DNA of 9,795 nucleotides from Rhodospirillales bacterium. Lineage in GTDB: Bacteria > Pseudomonadota > Alphaproteobacteria > Rhodospirillales > 2-02-FULL-58-16. Both the position numbers and the translations under genes were made by a program. Location of the stretch: assembly GCA_021775195.1 (NCBI GenBank), contig JAJFIG010000209.1, positions 1 to 9,795 on the forward strand, written 5' to 3'. This document shows positions 1-7,253 of this stretch, one piece after another (positions within the stretch are counted from its first letter, which is position 1; each line of letters opens with the position of its first letter). The notes beneath the pieces are model-generated. The model made no database searches. It saw only the letters and a program-made list of their open reading frames with translations, and was not told the origin of the DNA.

Positions 1-625
1 TACCGGGGTGCCGCCGCTGGATGCTCCGGAAGCGGCAGATGGCGGAAATAAGGGAGAGACCGATTCGAAAACCGCCGCCCTCACAGCAATGGAAAAGCAT
101 GCCGCCAAGTTGCTGCAGAGACGCAAAGACCGCCTCGCCACCCTGCCCTGGGTCCACGGCCCCTACGGGGCCAACGATTGTGGCCGCTGTCATGCCTTCG
201 GGGCATCACGGGTGTTCAGGAAGAGCGCCGTCACGACCGCCGCCCCGACTCTCGGCGGGGCGACGCAGGAACGCCTGATCGCGCCCAAGCAGGAGCTGTG
301 TTTCGGATGCCACGGAACGAAGACGGTCGAAATCGCCGACGCGCGGGGTCTTCGCATCCATGGGCCCGTCGCCGCCGGGGAATGCACGGCCTGCCATAGC
401 CCCCATGGGACTCCACGCCGGTACATGCTCCGCATGAAGAATAACGTGGAGCTTTGCGCCCAATGCCATGACCTGACGGGTATCGCGCAAAGGGCCCCGG
501 TACATCGAGACATCACCAAGACCGAATGCACGAATTGTCATGACCCCCACATGGGCAGGCCGATGATGATCCTCAGACAGGAGCCGGTCCAGGCCGCGAA
601 TCCGGCCCAGGCCAGTTTGCGGTAG
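1..625 (+). CDS. Multiheme c-type cytochrome, doubled-CXXCH type (5' partial)
   Basis: This is the C-terminal part of a periplasmic or exported multiheme cytochrome c. The open frame runs in from the left edge. The GTG at 8 is probably an internal valine, because no signal peptide or ribosome site is visible there. Numbering from that GTG, five haem-binding motifs are seen: CGRCH 58-62, CFGCH 98-102, CTACH 126-130, CAQCH 150-154 and CTNCH 174-178. Extra histidines in HGP and CHxPH contexts (H50, H118, H133, H181) are candidate sixth ligands for bis-His haems. CHSPHG and CHDPHM are typical of the doubled-CXXCH cytochrome families. The next gene starts 15 bases after the stop, so it is probably cotranscribed with the barrel and could hand electrons to it from the periplasmic side. 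That role is inferred from context, and more haems may lie outside the window. Confidence 0.88.
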   Translation, partial: TGVPPLDAPEAADGGNKGETDSKTAALTAMEKHAAKLLQRRKDRLATLPWVHGPYGANDCGRCHAFGASRVFRKSAVTTAAPTLGGATQERLIAPKQELCFGCHGTKTVEIADARGLRIHGPVAAGECTACHSPHGTPRRYMLRMKNNVELCAQCHDLTGIAQRAPVHRDITKTECTNCHDPHMGRPMMILRQEPVQAANPAQASLR

Positions 626-640
626 GGAGCGCGTCATTCC

Positions 641-2707
641 GTGGTTTACAGGGCATTGAATCGCCAACCGGCAATGGGCCTTGACGGGAGTTCCCGCCGG
701 TTCTTCCGTCGCCTGTTGGCGGCGTGGCTGGTGGCGACGCCTTTGCTTGTGTGTGACACCGGAAGCAGACCCGCGGCGGCGGCACCCATACGGTACCTGC
801 CGATCACGAAATATTTCGTGATCTCGCGCCCGGAAGTGACGATGAAGAAGACGCTGGAGTGGGAGGACGAGGAAAGGCTCACCCCAAACAACACCTTCAC
901 GGAGGAGACCCTGACCTTCGTCTCCGAGATCGAGGCGGGAACGGAAGGCTGGGTCTATCACCCGGCGCTTGCCATATTTGACGTCGAGCTGCGTCCCAAA
1001 TGGAAGCGCCAGAGCCGACAAACCACGGCGACCGGGGGCGGGCCGACGCGCAACCAGAAGGATGAGATATCCTCTGTCGGCTTTACGATCGACACGACGT
1101 TCCTGCAGTACAAGCCCTATACGCTGAATTTGTTCGCAAACAGCGACCGCCAGGATTTCACCAGCAGCATCGCCCCCGACAACGTCACCGCAAACGATAC
1201 CTATCGCGCCAAGCTGTCGCTGGATTACTGGGACCTGCCGACGGATATCGAGTATGAGAACAAGGTGACCGACTTCGAGGGCCTGACCAATTTCACGACG
1301 ACGACAAATTCGGTCCGCACCCGGACGACCCATCGCACGGACGAAAGCGATTCGACGGTGCGAACGGAATACCGGGAAATCGACCGTGAACAGGAAACTG
1401 CCACATCGAGCACGGAGAACATATTTTTCAGTGCATCGAATTTCTATAACTTCAGCGACGACATGCGGCTGTCGTCATCCATGTTCGCGTTCGATACCTC
1501 GACGAAATTTTCAACGACGGGCGTCAGCGACAGCACGACCAGCAGGAACGTGACGGTCACGGAAAATCTGTTTCTCGATCATTCGCGGACCTTGAGCAGC
1601 GATTACCTGGGGCGCGCGGTATACCGCGAGGACAACGGGAACGACACGACGACGCTTTTCGGCTCGGGCCGTCTTCGCCACCAACTCTATGAAAATCTCG
1701 AGACCACGTTTCTCGCGACCGCCCAGCGCGAGGATATCAACGAGGGCGACATCGAGAATTACGAAACGGAACTCAATCTTAAGTATAGGCGGCGGATTCC
1801 CTGGGGGCAGGTGGGTTTGACCAACAGCTATCGCCTGCGCCTCGAGGATGACAACACCAAAGAAGGAATTCGCGACGTCCTGGACGAGTCCCATGTCCTG
1901 ACCGGGACGACGCTGGCCTTTCTCGGTGCCGAAAACATCGATACGACAACCATCGTCGTGACCGACGCCGCCGGCCTGGTCGTCTTCACGCAAGGACCCG
2001 ACTACATCGTCAGCACGGGCGGTGACACGGTGGCGATCTCGCGAACCGGCGTCGGTTCCACCATCGCCGATGGTGCGACGGTACTGGTCGACTACCAATT
2101 TCTCGCCGACGGGCCTTTCACCCTGGGCAACCGCACGTTCCAGATTGGCGGCGACGTGAGCCTCTGGGATACCTTGAGTCTGTTCTATCAGTACTCGGAT
2201 TCCCAGGATACACTGATATCGGGAACGCGAACGTCGACCCTGGGTGACGACATCACCCAAATTTTCGGAGGCGAAGTTCGCTGGCGTTGGAGCAAAACCA
2301 GGGGCGAATACGAGGACAAGGATTCGACACGGGATCCGCTCAAACGATGGATGATTGGAGAAACCCTGACCTTCAAGCCCTTTAGAACCCTTGCCGTGTC
2401 GATGAGCGCGACGTTCACAAATTCCGAATTCGTCGACACCGGCGAGAAAACCGAACAAATCGATGGGAGATTCAATCTGCAATGGCAGCCCGTGCGCTGG
2501 GGCCAGTTCTCGGTCGAGGCCACCCAACGTCGAACGCGAGGCGATATTCAGGAAACCGATGAGACGTTTGCGGTTTCGCGATTCGACTGGTGGTTCGGCC
2601 TTTGGAACGGGAATCTCAAGCACGAGTACCTGAAACAAAAAGATTTTCTGGGTAAGCAGAACCGCGAACAGCATTTGTTCCTGGTGGAAGTGGATAGGAG
2701 GTTCTGA
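641..2707 (+). CDS. Predicted outer-membrane beta-barrel protein of a porin-cytochrome type locus
   Basis: A 688-residue exported protein with no haem motif. The N-terminus has an arginine-rich stretch (residues 19-24), a hydrophobic core (25-37) and an Ala-rich cleavage region near 45-48. After that come many alternating polar/aromatic strands rich in Thr, Asp and Arg. The chain ends in Phe after LVEVDRR, as expected of a barrel-assembly signal. Residues about 430-488 differ: they read like a small Ig-like module (VVTDAAG, DYIVS, VLVDYQF) set between strands. I chose GTG 641, preceded by GGGAG at 625-629; ATG 674 is an alternative that keeps the signal peptide but lacks a clear ribosome site. 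Between cytochrome genes and a propeller lipoprotein, it probably forms the sheath or pore of an electron conduit. It is too large and divergent for me to name as MtrB or OmbB. Barrel topology is well supported, the conduit role is inferred. Confidence 0.75.
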   Translation: MVYRALNRQPAMGLDGSSRRFFRRLLAAWLVATPLLVCDTGSRPAAAAPIRYLPITKYFVISRPEVTMKKTLEWEDEERLTPNNTFTEETLTFVSEIEAGTEGWVYHPALAIFDVELRPKWKRQSRQTTATGGGPTRNQKDEISSVGFTIDTTFLQYKPYTLNLFANSDRQDFTSSIAPDNVTANDTYRAKLSLDYWDLPTDIEYENKVTDFEGLTNFTTTTNSVRTRTTHRTDESDSTVRTEYREIDREQETATSSTENIFFSASNFYNFSDDMRLSSSMFAFDTSTKFSTTGVSDSTTSRNVTVTENLFLDHSRTLSSDYLGRAVYREDNGNDTTTLFGSGRLRHQLYENLETTFLATAQREDINEGDIENYETELNLKYRRRIPWGQVGLTNSYRLRLEDDNTKEGIRDVLDESHVLTGTTLAFLGAENIDTTTIVVTDAAGLVVFTQGPDYIVSTGGDTVAISRTGVGSTIADGATVLVDYQFLADGPFTLGNRTFQIGGDVSLWDTLSLFYQYSDSQDTLISGTRTSTLGDDITQIFGGEVRWRWSKTRGEYEDKDSTRDPLKRWMIGETLTFKPFRTLAVSMSATFTNSEFVDTGEKTEQIDGRFNLQWQPVRWGQFSVEATQRRTRGDIQETDETFAVSRFDWWFGLWNGNLKHEYLKQKDFLGKQNREQHLFLVEVDRRF

Positions 2708-2709
2708 TC

Positions 2710-3756
2710 ATGATGCGCGCGCGCGCCCTTGCCCGTTGCCTGTTGGTCGCCTTGGTTCCCGTGATCGCCGGATGCACCGACGCCGAATCCCCGGCAGCGG
2801 TCCAAGAACCCGTAAATCTCGTATGGCCGGATGCTCCCCTGACACCGAGGATCAAGTTCGTCCGCGCGGTATCGACACCACAGGACTTCGGCGTCGAGAC
2901 CGGCTGGTTCGACAAGGTCGTCGATTTCCTCAAGGGTGCCGACCCGCGGCGAACGACACAGCCTTACGGCCTGCACCGGGATCAAGAAGGACGTCTCTAC
3001 GTCGTCGATGCCTTCCATAAGTCGGTCCAGGTCTTCAATACATTGAAGAGCGACCATTATTGGTTCCCGAGCGATCCACCGGAGAAATTCCTGAACCCGG
3101 TCGGTGTCGTCAGCGACGGCAAGGGCCGCGTGTACGTGTCGGACTCGAAATCGAACGTCGTCCACGTGTTTGCCGATCACGGGGCACGCTACGTGACCGC
3201 ATTCGGCATGGACGTGCTCGGACGACCCACCGGGATGGCGATCAACCGCGCCACGGGGGATTTGTTCGTGGTCGATACCTTGAACGGACAAATCGTCGTC
3301 TTCGACACCAAAACATTGCAGTCAAAGGCATTCATCGGGAAACAGGGCGACGATACCGAGGGGTTTCACTCACCGACGAGCGTCGCCTTTGCGCCCGACG
3401 GGCGGATCTACGTCAGTGATTCCTTGAATTTCCGTGTCCAGGTTCTGGATGCCGGCTTTAAGTTCCTAAACAGATTTGGTAGCGCCGGCGACGCACCCGG
3501 ATATTTTTCCCGCCCCAAGGGGGTTGCCGTCGACAGCGACGGCAATGTCTATGTCGTCGATGCCCTGTTCGACAACGTACAGATTTTCGACGCCGAGGGC
3601 CGGCTGCTGCTGGCCTTCGGCAAGCCGGGCTCGAAACCGGGAGAATTCTGGTTGCCGACGGAGATATTCATCGATTCGGACGATCGGATCTATGTTTCGG
3701 ATTCCCATAATCAACGGATCCAGGTCTTTCAGTACTTGAAGGGAGGCAAAGGCTGA
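2710..3756 (+). CDS. NHL-repeat six-bladed beta-propeller lipoprotein
   Basis: A 348-residue lipoprotein. The signal peptide ends in a lipobox IAGC with the lipidated Cys at residue 22. The +2 residue is Thr, so there is no Asp retention signal and outer-membrane placement is plausible. Six NHL repeats follow at about 85-110, 130-154, 173-199, 222-247, 269-294 and 316-341, each with the pattern P-x-G/S-V-x-(8)-G-x-(I/V)-Y-V-x-D-(S/A)-x-(N/F)-x-x-V-Q-V-F. That is enough for one closed propeller. The leader segment 39-76 (WPDAPLTPRIKFVRAVS onward) is the usual lead-in of propellers encoded near multiheme cytochromes. An AGGAGG at 2696-2701 lies 8 bases before ATG 2710; ATG 2713 is the alternative. 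The gene starts 2 bases after the barrel stop. No catalytic residues are evident, so a scaffold or assembly role on the outer membrane is likeliest. Its stop overlaps the next start. Confidence 0.88.
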   Translation: MMRARALARCLLVALVPVIAGCTDAESPAAVQEPVNLVWPDAPLTPRIKFVRAVSTPQDFGVETGWFDKVVDFLKGADPRRTTQPYGLHRDQEGRLYVVDAFHKSVQVFNTLKSDHYWFPSDPPEKFLNPVGVVSDGKGRVYVSDSKSNVVHVFADHGARYVTAFGMDVLGRPTGMAINRATGDLFVVDTLNGQIVVFDTKTLQSKAFIGKQGDDTEGFHSPTSVAFAPDGRIYVSDSLNFRVQVLDAGFKFLNRFGSAGDAPGYFSRPKGVAVDSDGNVYVVDALFDNVQIFDAEGRLLLAFGKPGSKPGEFWLPTEIFIDSDDRIYVSDSHNQRIQVFQYLKGGKG

Positions 3757-5483
3757 TGAGGACTGCCAGGCATTTGATGGTCGTGTCGGCGTTGATGGCC
3801 GCATCGTTCTTCCACGCATCCACTGAGGCCGTCGCGGCAATCGTGGACACAAAGCACAATCTTTCCGTTTCAGGCCCGGGGCCGATCAAGTCGACCATAG
3901 AGAGAGAGATCTGCATCTTCTGTCATGCCCCCCACAACGCCCGGCGTGACGTCCCCTACCTGTGGAACCGGCCCGATTCGACCGCCAACTACACGACCTA
4001 TCAGAGCTCGACCCTCTACGCCACGGTGGGCCAGCCGACGGGAACGTCGAAGCTGTGCCTGAGCTGCCATGACGGAACCATCGCCCTCGGCGCCCTTGTT
4101 TCCCGGCCGGCCGAGGTGCCCTTCGCCGGCGGCCTTCGCTTCATTCCCGAGGGACCGAGCCGGCTGGGCACGGACCTGTCGGACGATCATCCCATTTCGT
4201 TCGTGTACAACGACGCGCTGGTGGCTCTGCGGGGCGAACTCGCGTCGCCGTCGACGCTGGTGAACGAGGTCAAGCTCGATGCATCGGGCGAGATGCAGTG
4301 CACGGCATGCCATAACCCACACGACAATCCGTTCGGCAAGTTCCTGGTCAAACCCAACAATTTCGCCGACATCTGCGTGACCTGCCATGTCCGCACGGAA
4401 TGGCCGATCGCCAGTCATGCGACATCGACCAAAACGTGGAACGGCACGCTGCCCGACCCGTGGCCGCGCACGTCCTTCACGAACGTTGCCGAGAATGCCT
4501 GCGAAAGCTGCCACACGCCACATACCGCGGGCGGTCACGCCCGGCTGCTGAATTTCGCCATCGAGGAGGACAACTGCCTGACATGCCACACCGGCAATGT
4601 CGCCCAGCACGACATCGAAGCGGAACTGATCAAGTCCACGGGTCACAAGGTCCAGCAATTCGTCGGCATTCATGACCCGGCCGAGGACTTCTCGGTCGGA
4701 ACAACGAACCACGTCGAGTGCGTGGACTGCCACAATCCACACCGGGCCAACGATATTCCGGCGTCGGCGCCGCTGGTTCCAGGCCCGCTGCGCGGCGTCA
4801 AGGGCGTCGACATCTCGGGCCAGTTGGTCAACGAGGCGACCAACCTCTACGAGGTCTGTTTCAAGTGCCACGCCGACAACAACGTCACGAACTCGGTCCC
4901 GATCACGCGGATGCTGCCGCAGATCAACACCCGTCTCGAATTCGACGTCGTCAACCCATCGTTCCACCCGGTCGCCTTTCCGGGAAAGAACCCGGACGTG
5001 CCGAGCCTGATCCCGCCGCTCAACGAGAACTCGATGATCTATTGCACGGATTGCCACAACAACAACGAGGGACCCGGTTCCGGTATCGGCGGGTCGGGCC
5101 CCGCCGGCCCCCATGGCTCGAACGAAGATTTCCTGCTCGAGAGGAACTACTCCGTACGCGACTTCACCCAGGAGAGCTCGACCGAATATGCGCTGTGCTA
5201 CAAATGCCACGACCGCGACAGCATCCGCGGCGACGACAGCTTTAAGGAGCACGACAAACACATCCGCGGTGAGGACGCGCCCTGTTCGGCCTGTCACGAC
5301 CCGCACGGGGTCAGCGCAACGCAGGGGAACCCGACCAACAACTCCCACCTGATCAACTTCGACATCAATATCGTCACGCCCAGCAGCAGCGGCCAGCTCA
5401 GATTCGAGGATCTGGGGAATTTCCGCGGCCGGTGCTGGCTGACGTGCCACGGCGAGAACCACAACCCGGAGGAATATCCCTGA
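3756..5483 (+). CDS. Large exported multiheme cytochrome c (11 CXXCH + 1 CX3CH) with OmcE-like N-terminal domain
   Basis: A 575-residue cytochrome with a Sec signal peptide (cleavage near residue 28, AVAA). CXXCH motifs start at residues 53, 101, 182, 207, 249, 274, 322, 368, 430, 481 and 510. A twelfth, CWLTCH (560-565), has three residues between the cysteines. Residues 29-211 form a four-haem unit with KHNL, CHAPHN, LCLSCHDGT, DDHPIS and MQCTACHNPH, matching block for block the separate four-haem protein encoded at 7341-8018. Residues 212-575 add eight haems, mostly CHxPH type. The start overlaps the previous stop as TGATG, with GGGAGG at 3741-3746, which implies translational coupling. 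It probably serves as the outer-surface or extracellular electron carrier of the operon. The OmcE resemblance is from memory of conserved blocks, and filament formation by this long version is uncertain because the extension may change packing. Confidence 0.88.
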   Translation: MRTARHLMVVSALMAASFFHASTEAVAAIVDTKHNLSVSGPGPIKSTIEREICIFCHAPHNARRDVPYLWNRPDSTANYTTYQSSTLYATVGQPTGTSKLCLSCHDGTIALGALVSRPAEVPFAGGLRFIPEGPSRLGTDLSDDHPISFVYNDALVALRGELASPSTLVNEVKLDASGEMQCTACHNPHDNPFGKFLVKPNNFADICVTCHVRTEWPIASHATSTKTWNGTLPDPWPRTSFTNVAENACESCHTPHTAGGHARLLNFAIEEDNCLTCHTGNVAQHDIEAELIKSTGHKVQQFVGIHDPAEDFSVGTTNHVECVDCHNPHRANDIPASAPLVPGPLRGVKGVDISGQLVNEATNLYEVCFKCHADNNVTNSVPITRMLPQINTRLEFDVVNPSFHPVAFPGKNPDVPSLIPPLNENSMIYCTDCHNNNEGPGSGIGGSGPAGPHGSNEDFLLERNYSVRDFTQESSTEYALCYKCHDRDSIRGDDSFKEHDKHIRGEDAPCSACHDPHGVSATQGNPTNNSHLINFDINIVTPSSSGQLRFEDLGNFRGRCWLTCHGENHNPEEYP

Positions 5484-5512
5484 TCCCTCTGAACCGGGGC
5501 ATGGAGGACGAT

Positions 5513-5535
5513 GGGTTTGCCGGGCGGTCAAACCC
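5513..5535 (+). terminator. Possible hairpin terminator after the cytochrome operon
   Basis: GGGTTTG (5513-5519) pairs with CAAACCC (5529-5535) around a 9-base loop, 29 bases after the cytochrome stop. No T-run follows, so an intrinsic terminator is not proven. The hairpin may only protect the transcript end or pause polymerase. Confidence 0.35.
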
Positions 5536-5543
5536 GGGGCACG

Positions 5544-5560
5544 TGTCGGAATTCCTTACA
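5544..5560 (+). repeat. 17-bp activator-like repeat, copy 1
   Basis: TGTCGGAATTCCTTACA, flanked by G and C so that the ends read GTGT...ACAC. The outer TGT-N11-ACA is dyad-symmetric, as expected for a dimeric helix-turn-helix activator. Copies 2 and 3 lie 108 and 210 bp downstream. Confidence 0.7.
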
Positions 5561-5585
5561 CTTTCGAGTTCCGGCATGCCTCGGT

Positions 5586-5598
5586 TAAATAATTGATT
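5586..5598 (-). promoter_or_regulatory. IHF consensus match, distal
   Basis: On the minus strand this reads AATCAATTATTTA, a full match to the enterobacterial IHF consensus WATCAANNNNTTR, in an AT-rich context. It lies between activator-like copies 1 and 2. AT-rich DNA gives chance matches, so confidence is moderate. Confidence 0.4.
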
Positions 5599-5651
5599 TT
5601 AAACAATAATATTTCTCAAGGCGCCAAATGACCGGTTTTCCCATCATATGG

Positions 5652-5668
5652 TGTCGGTATTCTTTACA
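5652..5668 (+). repeat. 17-bp activator-like repeat, copy 2
   Basis: TGTCGGTATTCTTTACA, same orientation as copies 1 and 3. It differs from copy 1 at two central positions (A to T, C to T). The TGTCGG and TTACA ends are unchanged. Confidence 0.7.
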
Positions 5669-5695
5669 GTCGCCTATTGCCGGGCGAAGAGTTTC

Positions 5696-5718
5696 TAACC
5701 ATATGTAAATTATGGTTA
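5696..5718. promoter_or_regulatory. Palindromic operator-like site TAACCATA-N7-TATGGTTA
   Basis: Perfect 8-bp arms separated by 7 bases (TGTAAAT). A near-identical site occurs at 8667-8689 before the RTX-type gene, with the same arms (one end base differs) and a spacer differing at two positions. The match across 3 kb suggests a binding site for a dimeric regulator shared by both genes; the regulator is unknown. Confidence 0.6.
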
Positions 5719-5753
5719 TTTTCGGTCCACATTGACCTTGCGAGAGGCCGAGG

Positions 5754-5770
5754 TGTCGGGATTTTTTACA
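5754..5770 (+). repeat. 17-bp activator-like repeat, copy 3
   Basis: TGTCGGGATTTTTTACA, the promoter-proximal copy, about 100 bp upstream of the predicted transcription start. That distance is usual for enhancer sites of sigma-54 activators. Confidence 0.7.
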
Positions 5771-5802
5771 TTTGCGATTTTATTTAATTCAAACATACCA
5801 CG

Positions 5803-5815
5803 TAATTCATTGATA
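5803..5815 (-). promoter_or_regulatory. IHF consensus match between activator sites and promoter
   Basis: Minus strand TATCAATGAATTA fits WATCAANNNNTTR completely. It sits between activator-like copy 3 and the sigma-54 promoter, exactly where IHF usually bends DNA at enhancer-dependent promoters. The placement strengthens a match that would be weak alone. Confidence 0.5.
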
Positions 5816-5834
5816 CTTATAATAACTATAATTC

Positions 5835-5850
5835 TGGCATGATTATTGCA
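5835..5850 (+). promoter_or_regulatory. Sigma-54 (RpoN) -24/-12 promoter
   Basis: TGGCATG-ATTA-TTGCA matches the sigma-54 consensus TGGCACG-N4-TTGCA at all but one position. The -24 GG is at 5836-5837 and the -12 GC at 5848-5849, with the required 10-base spacing. Transcription should start near 5860. This also rules out translation from the ATG at 5850. Confidence 0.88.
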
Positions 5851-5948
5851 TGTCTATCGAGGAGCCGGAATACCGGTTGAAACGTCTGTTGCAGGCCAGT
5901 GCGTGCACATGCGGGGGACAGACCATAGCAATTGAGGGGATGAACTGC

Positions 5949-6977
5949 ATGGGAACGCTTGGTTCCATTAGAACCGCAATTGGCGCCGCAATGGTGTCAG
6001 TGGCGGCACTTCTACTGCCAACGGCGGGGCATGCCGTCCCCGTCGCCGCGGACATCGTATTCGTTGTCGACGAGTCGGGGTCGATGGATACGGAGCACGA
6101 CTGGCTGAATGCTGGTGGGGCCATACCGTCCGTGGTACCGCTACTGGAAAGCGCTCTTCTCGCCAAGGGGGTCGGCGCGGGCGCGGATGCGAACCGATAC
6201 GCCCTTGTGGGGTATGGAAGCTCGAACACCCATAGCCCTCTCAACCAGGTCGCGCATAAGCATACCGTGGGGGGCGGTGAATTCGGCTCCGCCACCAATT
6301 TCACCACTGCCGCCAACGGCCTGACATCGCAAGGCGGCACCGAGGACGGATATCAGGCAATCGATTTCGCCCTGAACCAATATACCTACCGGACCGGCAA
6401 TTTCGCGCGACAGGTCATCCTCATCACCGACGAAGACAGGGATATCAACCCTTCCACCAACAATTCAAACACCAGTGGAAACGCGCTGAATTTCGCGATC
6501 GTGCAGGAAGCGTTACGGGGGGCCGATTTCACCCTGAATGTGATCGTCAACAACGGTTTTCGTGACGGTGCGTTCAATACGGCCATGGGGGTCGATGCGG
6601 ACGGCACGGCGTATCTGGTCGATGGCGCGGGGGGATTCACCACGGCGCCGGGCGGTGTACCCACCGGCGGAACCGGGACTACAAAGGCCGATTACATCGA
6701 CCTTGCCCACCAACTGGGTGGTGCCGCCTGGGACCTCAATATCATGCGCTCGGGCGGCACCAGCGTGTCGTCGTTCACGGGAGCATTCATCGCGGTCAAG
6801 GTCGAGGAGATCATCAATACCACGACCATACCGGAGCCACCGACGCTGTTGCTCCTCGGCACCGGGTTGATGATCGCCGGCGGCCTGGCGATGCGGCGAC
6901 GGGGGAACCTGATGGTTCGCACCGCCCTTCGCCGCGGACGGACTTCCGGGCCCGGTGATCGTCGAACAACCGCCTAG
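5949..6977 (+). CDS. Secreted von Willebrand factor A domain protein with PEP-CTERM sorting signal
   Basis: A 342-residue protein. GAGGGG at 5934-5939 lies 9 bases before ATG 5949, which gives a clean signal peptide (cleavage after GHA, residue 29). ATG 5940 is a poorer start, and ATG 5850 precedes the predicted transcript start. The VWA domain begins at once: DIVFVVDESGSM holds the metal-ion-dependent adhesion site DxSxS at residues 41-45, and ILITDEDRD supplies later acidic residues. Near the C-terminus is IPEPPTLLLL (PEP at 295-297), a hydrophobic stretch and RRR at 316-318, the PEP-CTERM signal recognised by exosortase. About 24 residues (GNLMVRTALRR onward) follow the Arg cluster, longer than the usual few. 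It is probably a surface or matrix adhesin processed by an exosortase encoded elsewhere, under sigma-54 control. The partner bound by the VWA domain is unknown. Confidence 0.88.
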   Translation: MGTLGSIRTAIGAAMVSVAALLLPTAGHAVPVAADIVFVVDESGSMDTEHDWLNAGGAIPSVVPLLESALLAKGVGAGADANRYALVGYGSSNTHSPLNQVAHKHTVGGGEFGSATNFTTAANGLTSQGGTEDGYQAIDFALNQYTYRTGNFARQVILITDEDRDINPSTNNSNTSGNALNFAIVQEALRGADFTLNVIVNNGFRDGAFNTAMGVDADGTAYLVDGAGGFTTAPGGVPTGGTGTTKADYIDLAHQLGGAAWDLNIMRSGGTSVSSFTGAFIAVKVEEIINTTTIPEPPTLLLLGTGLMIAGGLAMRRRGNLMVRTALRRGRTSGPGDRRTTA

Positions 6978-7204
6978 CGCCCAGCACGGGATACAATTAG
7001 GAATTCAATGACTGGTAGTCCCTGGACTGCTGTTATGGGTCATGTTCGCCCAGGGCAAGGCAAACCGTTTTCCGTTTGTTCGGCTTGCGATGGAGGCTGC
7101 ACGGGTTGATTGCGCCGTGAACCGGGCACATTTCCCGGCAGACACAAATTATTATTGTAATTGTTTCTGTTAATGTTTTGAATAAAGTCAATAGGTTGCC
7201 TTCA

Positions 7205-7227
7205 TAATTCTAATTATAATAGAATTA
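7205..7227. promoter_or_regulatory. Palindrome TAATTCTA-N7-TAGAATTA
   Basis: Perfect 8-bp arms with a 7-base spacer, 12 bases upstream of the FNR-type box. The spacer and right arm together include TATAAT (7215-7220), so the site may also overlap a sigma-70 -10 element, although no good -35 was found 16-18 bases upstream. It has the same 8-7-8 geometry and outer TAA/TTA as the palindromes at 5696 and 8667, but its arm core differs (TTC versus CCA). Confidence 0.4.
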
Positions 7228-7239
7228 CTTTCAGTTTTA

Positions 7240-7253
7240 TTGATCCAGATCAA
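7240..7253. promoter_or_regulatory. FNR/Anr/FixK-type box
   Basis: TTGATCCAGATCAA is a perfect match to the FNR consensus TTGAT-N4-ATCAA. Centred at 7246.5, it would sit at -41.5 from a start near 7288. A plausible -10, TAGTTT at 7275-7280, lies at the right distance, which is the class II activation layout. This implies that the downstream cytochrome is induced when oxygen is low. Which CRP/FNR-family member acts cannot be read from the site. Confidence 0.8.

Larger units (their letters stand above)
5484..5834 (+). promoter_or_regulatory. AT-rich intergenic control region upstream of the VWA/PEP-CTERM gene
   Basis: No coding sequence is supported here. Base composition drops sharply in GC after about 5580. 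The region contains three 17-bp TGTCGG repeats, two IHF-consensus matches and one long palindrome, all listed separately, and leads into a sigma-54 promoter. The ordering is repeat 1, IHF, repeat 2, palindrome, repeat 3, IHF, promoter. This is the layout of an enhancer-dependent promoter with distant activator sites and DNA bending. Confidence 0.75.

Noticed and set aside
206..5531. Long minus-strand open frames (206-1333, 1511-2674, 3870-5531)
   Set aside because: They lie antisense to cytochrome, barrel and propeller genes with clear motifs, signal peptides and ribosome sites. Their products are low-complexity Arg/Val/Gly-rich, typical of GC-rich shadow frames.
5544..5770. CRISPR array from the three 17-bp repeats
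   Set aside because: The repeats are too short and imperfect, the spacers of about 85-91 bp are too long, and no cas gene is nearby. A promoter explains them better.
5850..5948. ATG 5850 as the start of the VWA gene
   Set aside because: It overlaps the -12 element of the sigma-54 promoter and precedes the expected transcript start. The first 33 residues would also bury the signal peptide. ATG 5949 has a well-spaced GAGGGG.
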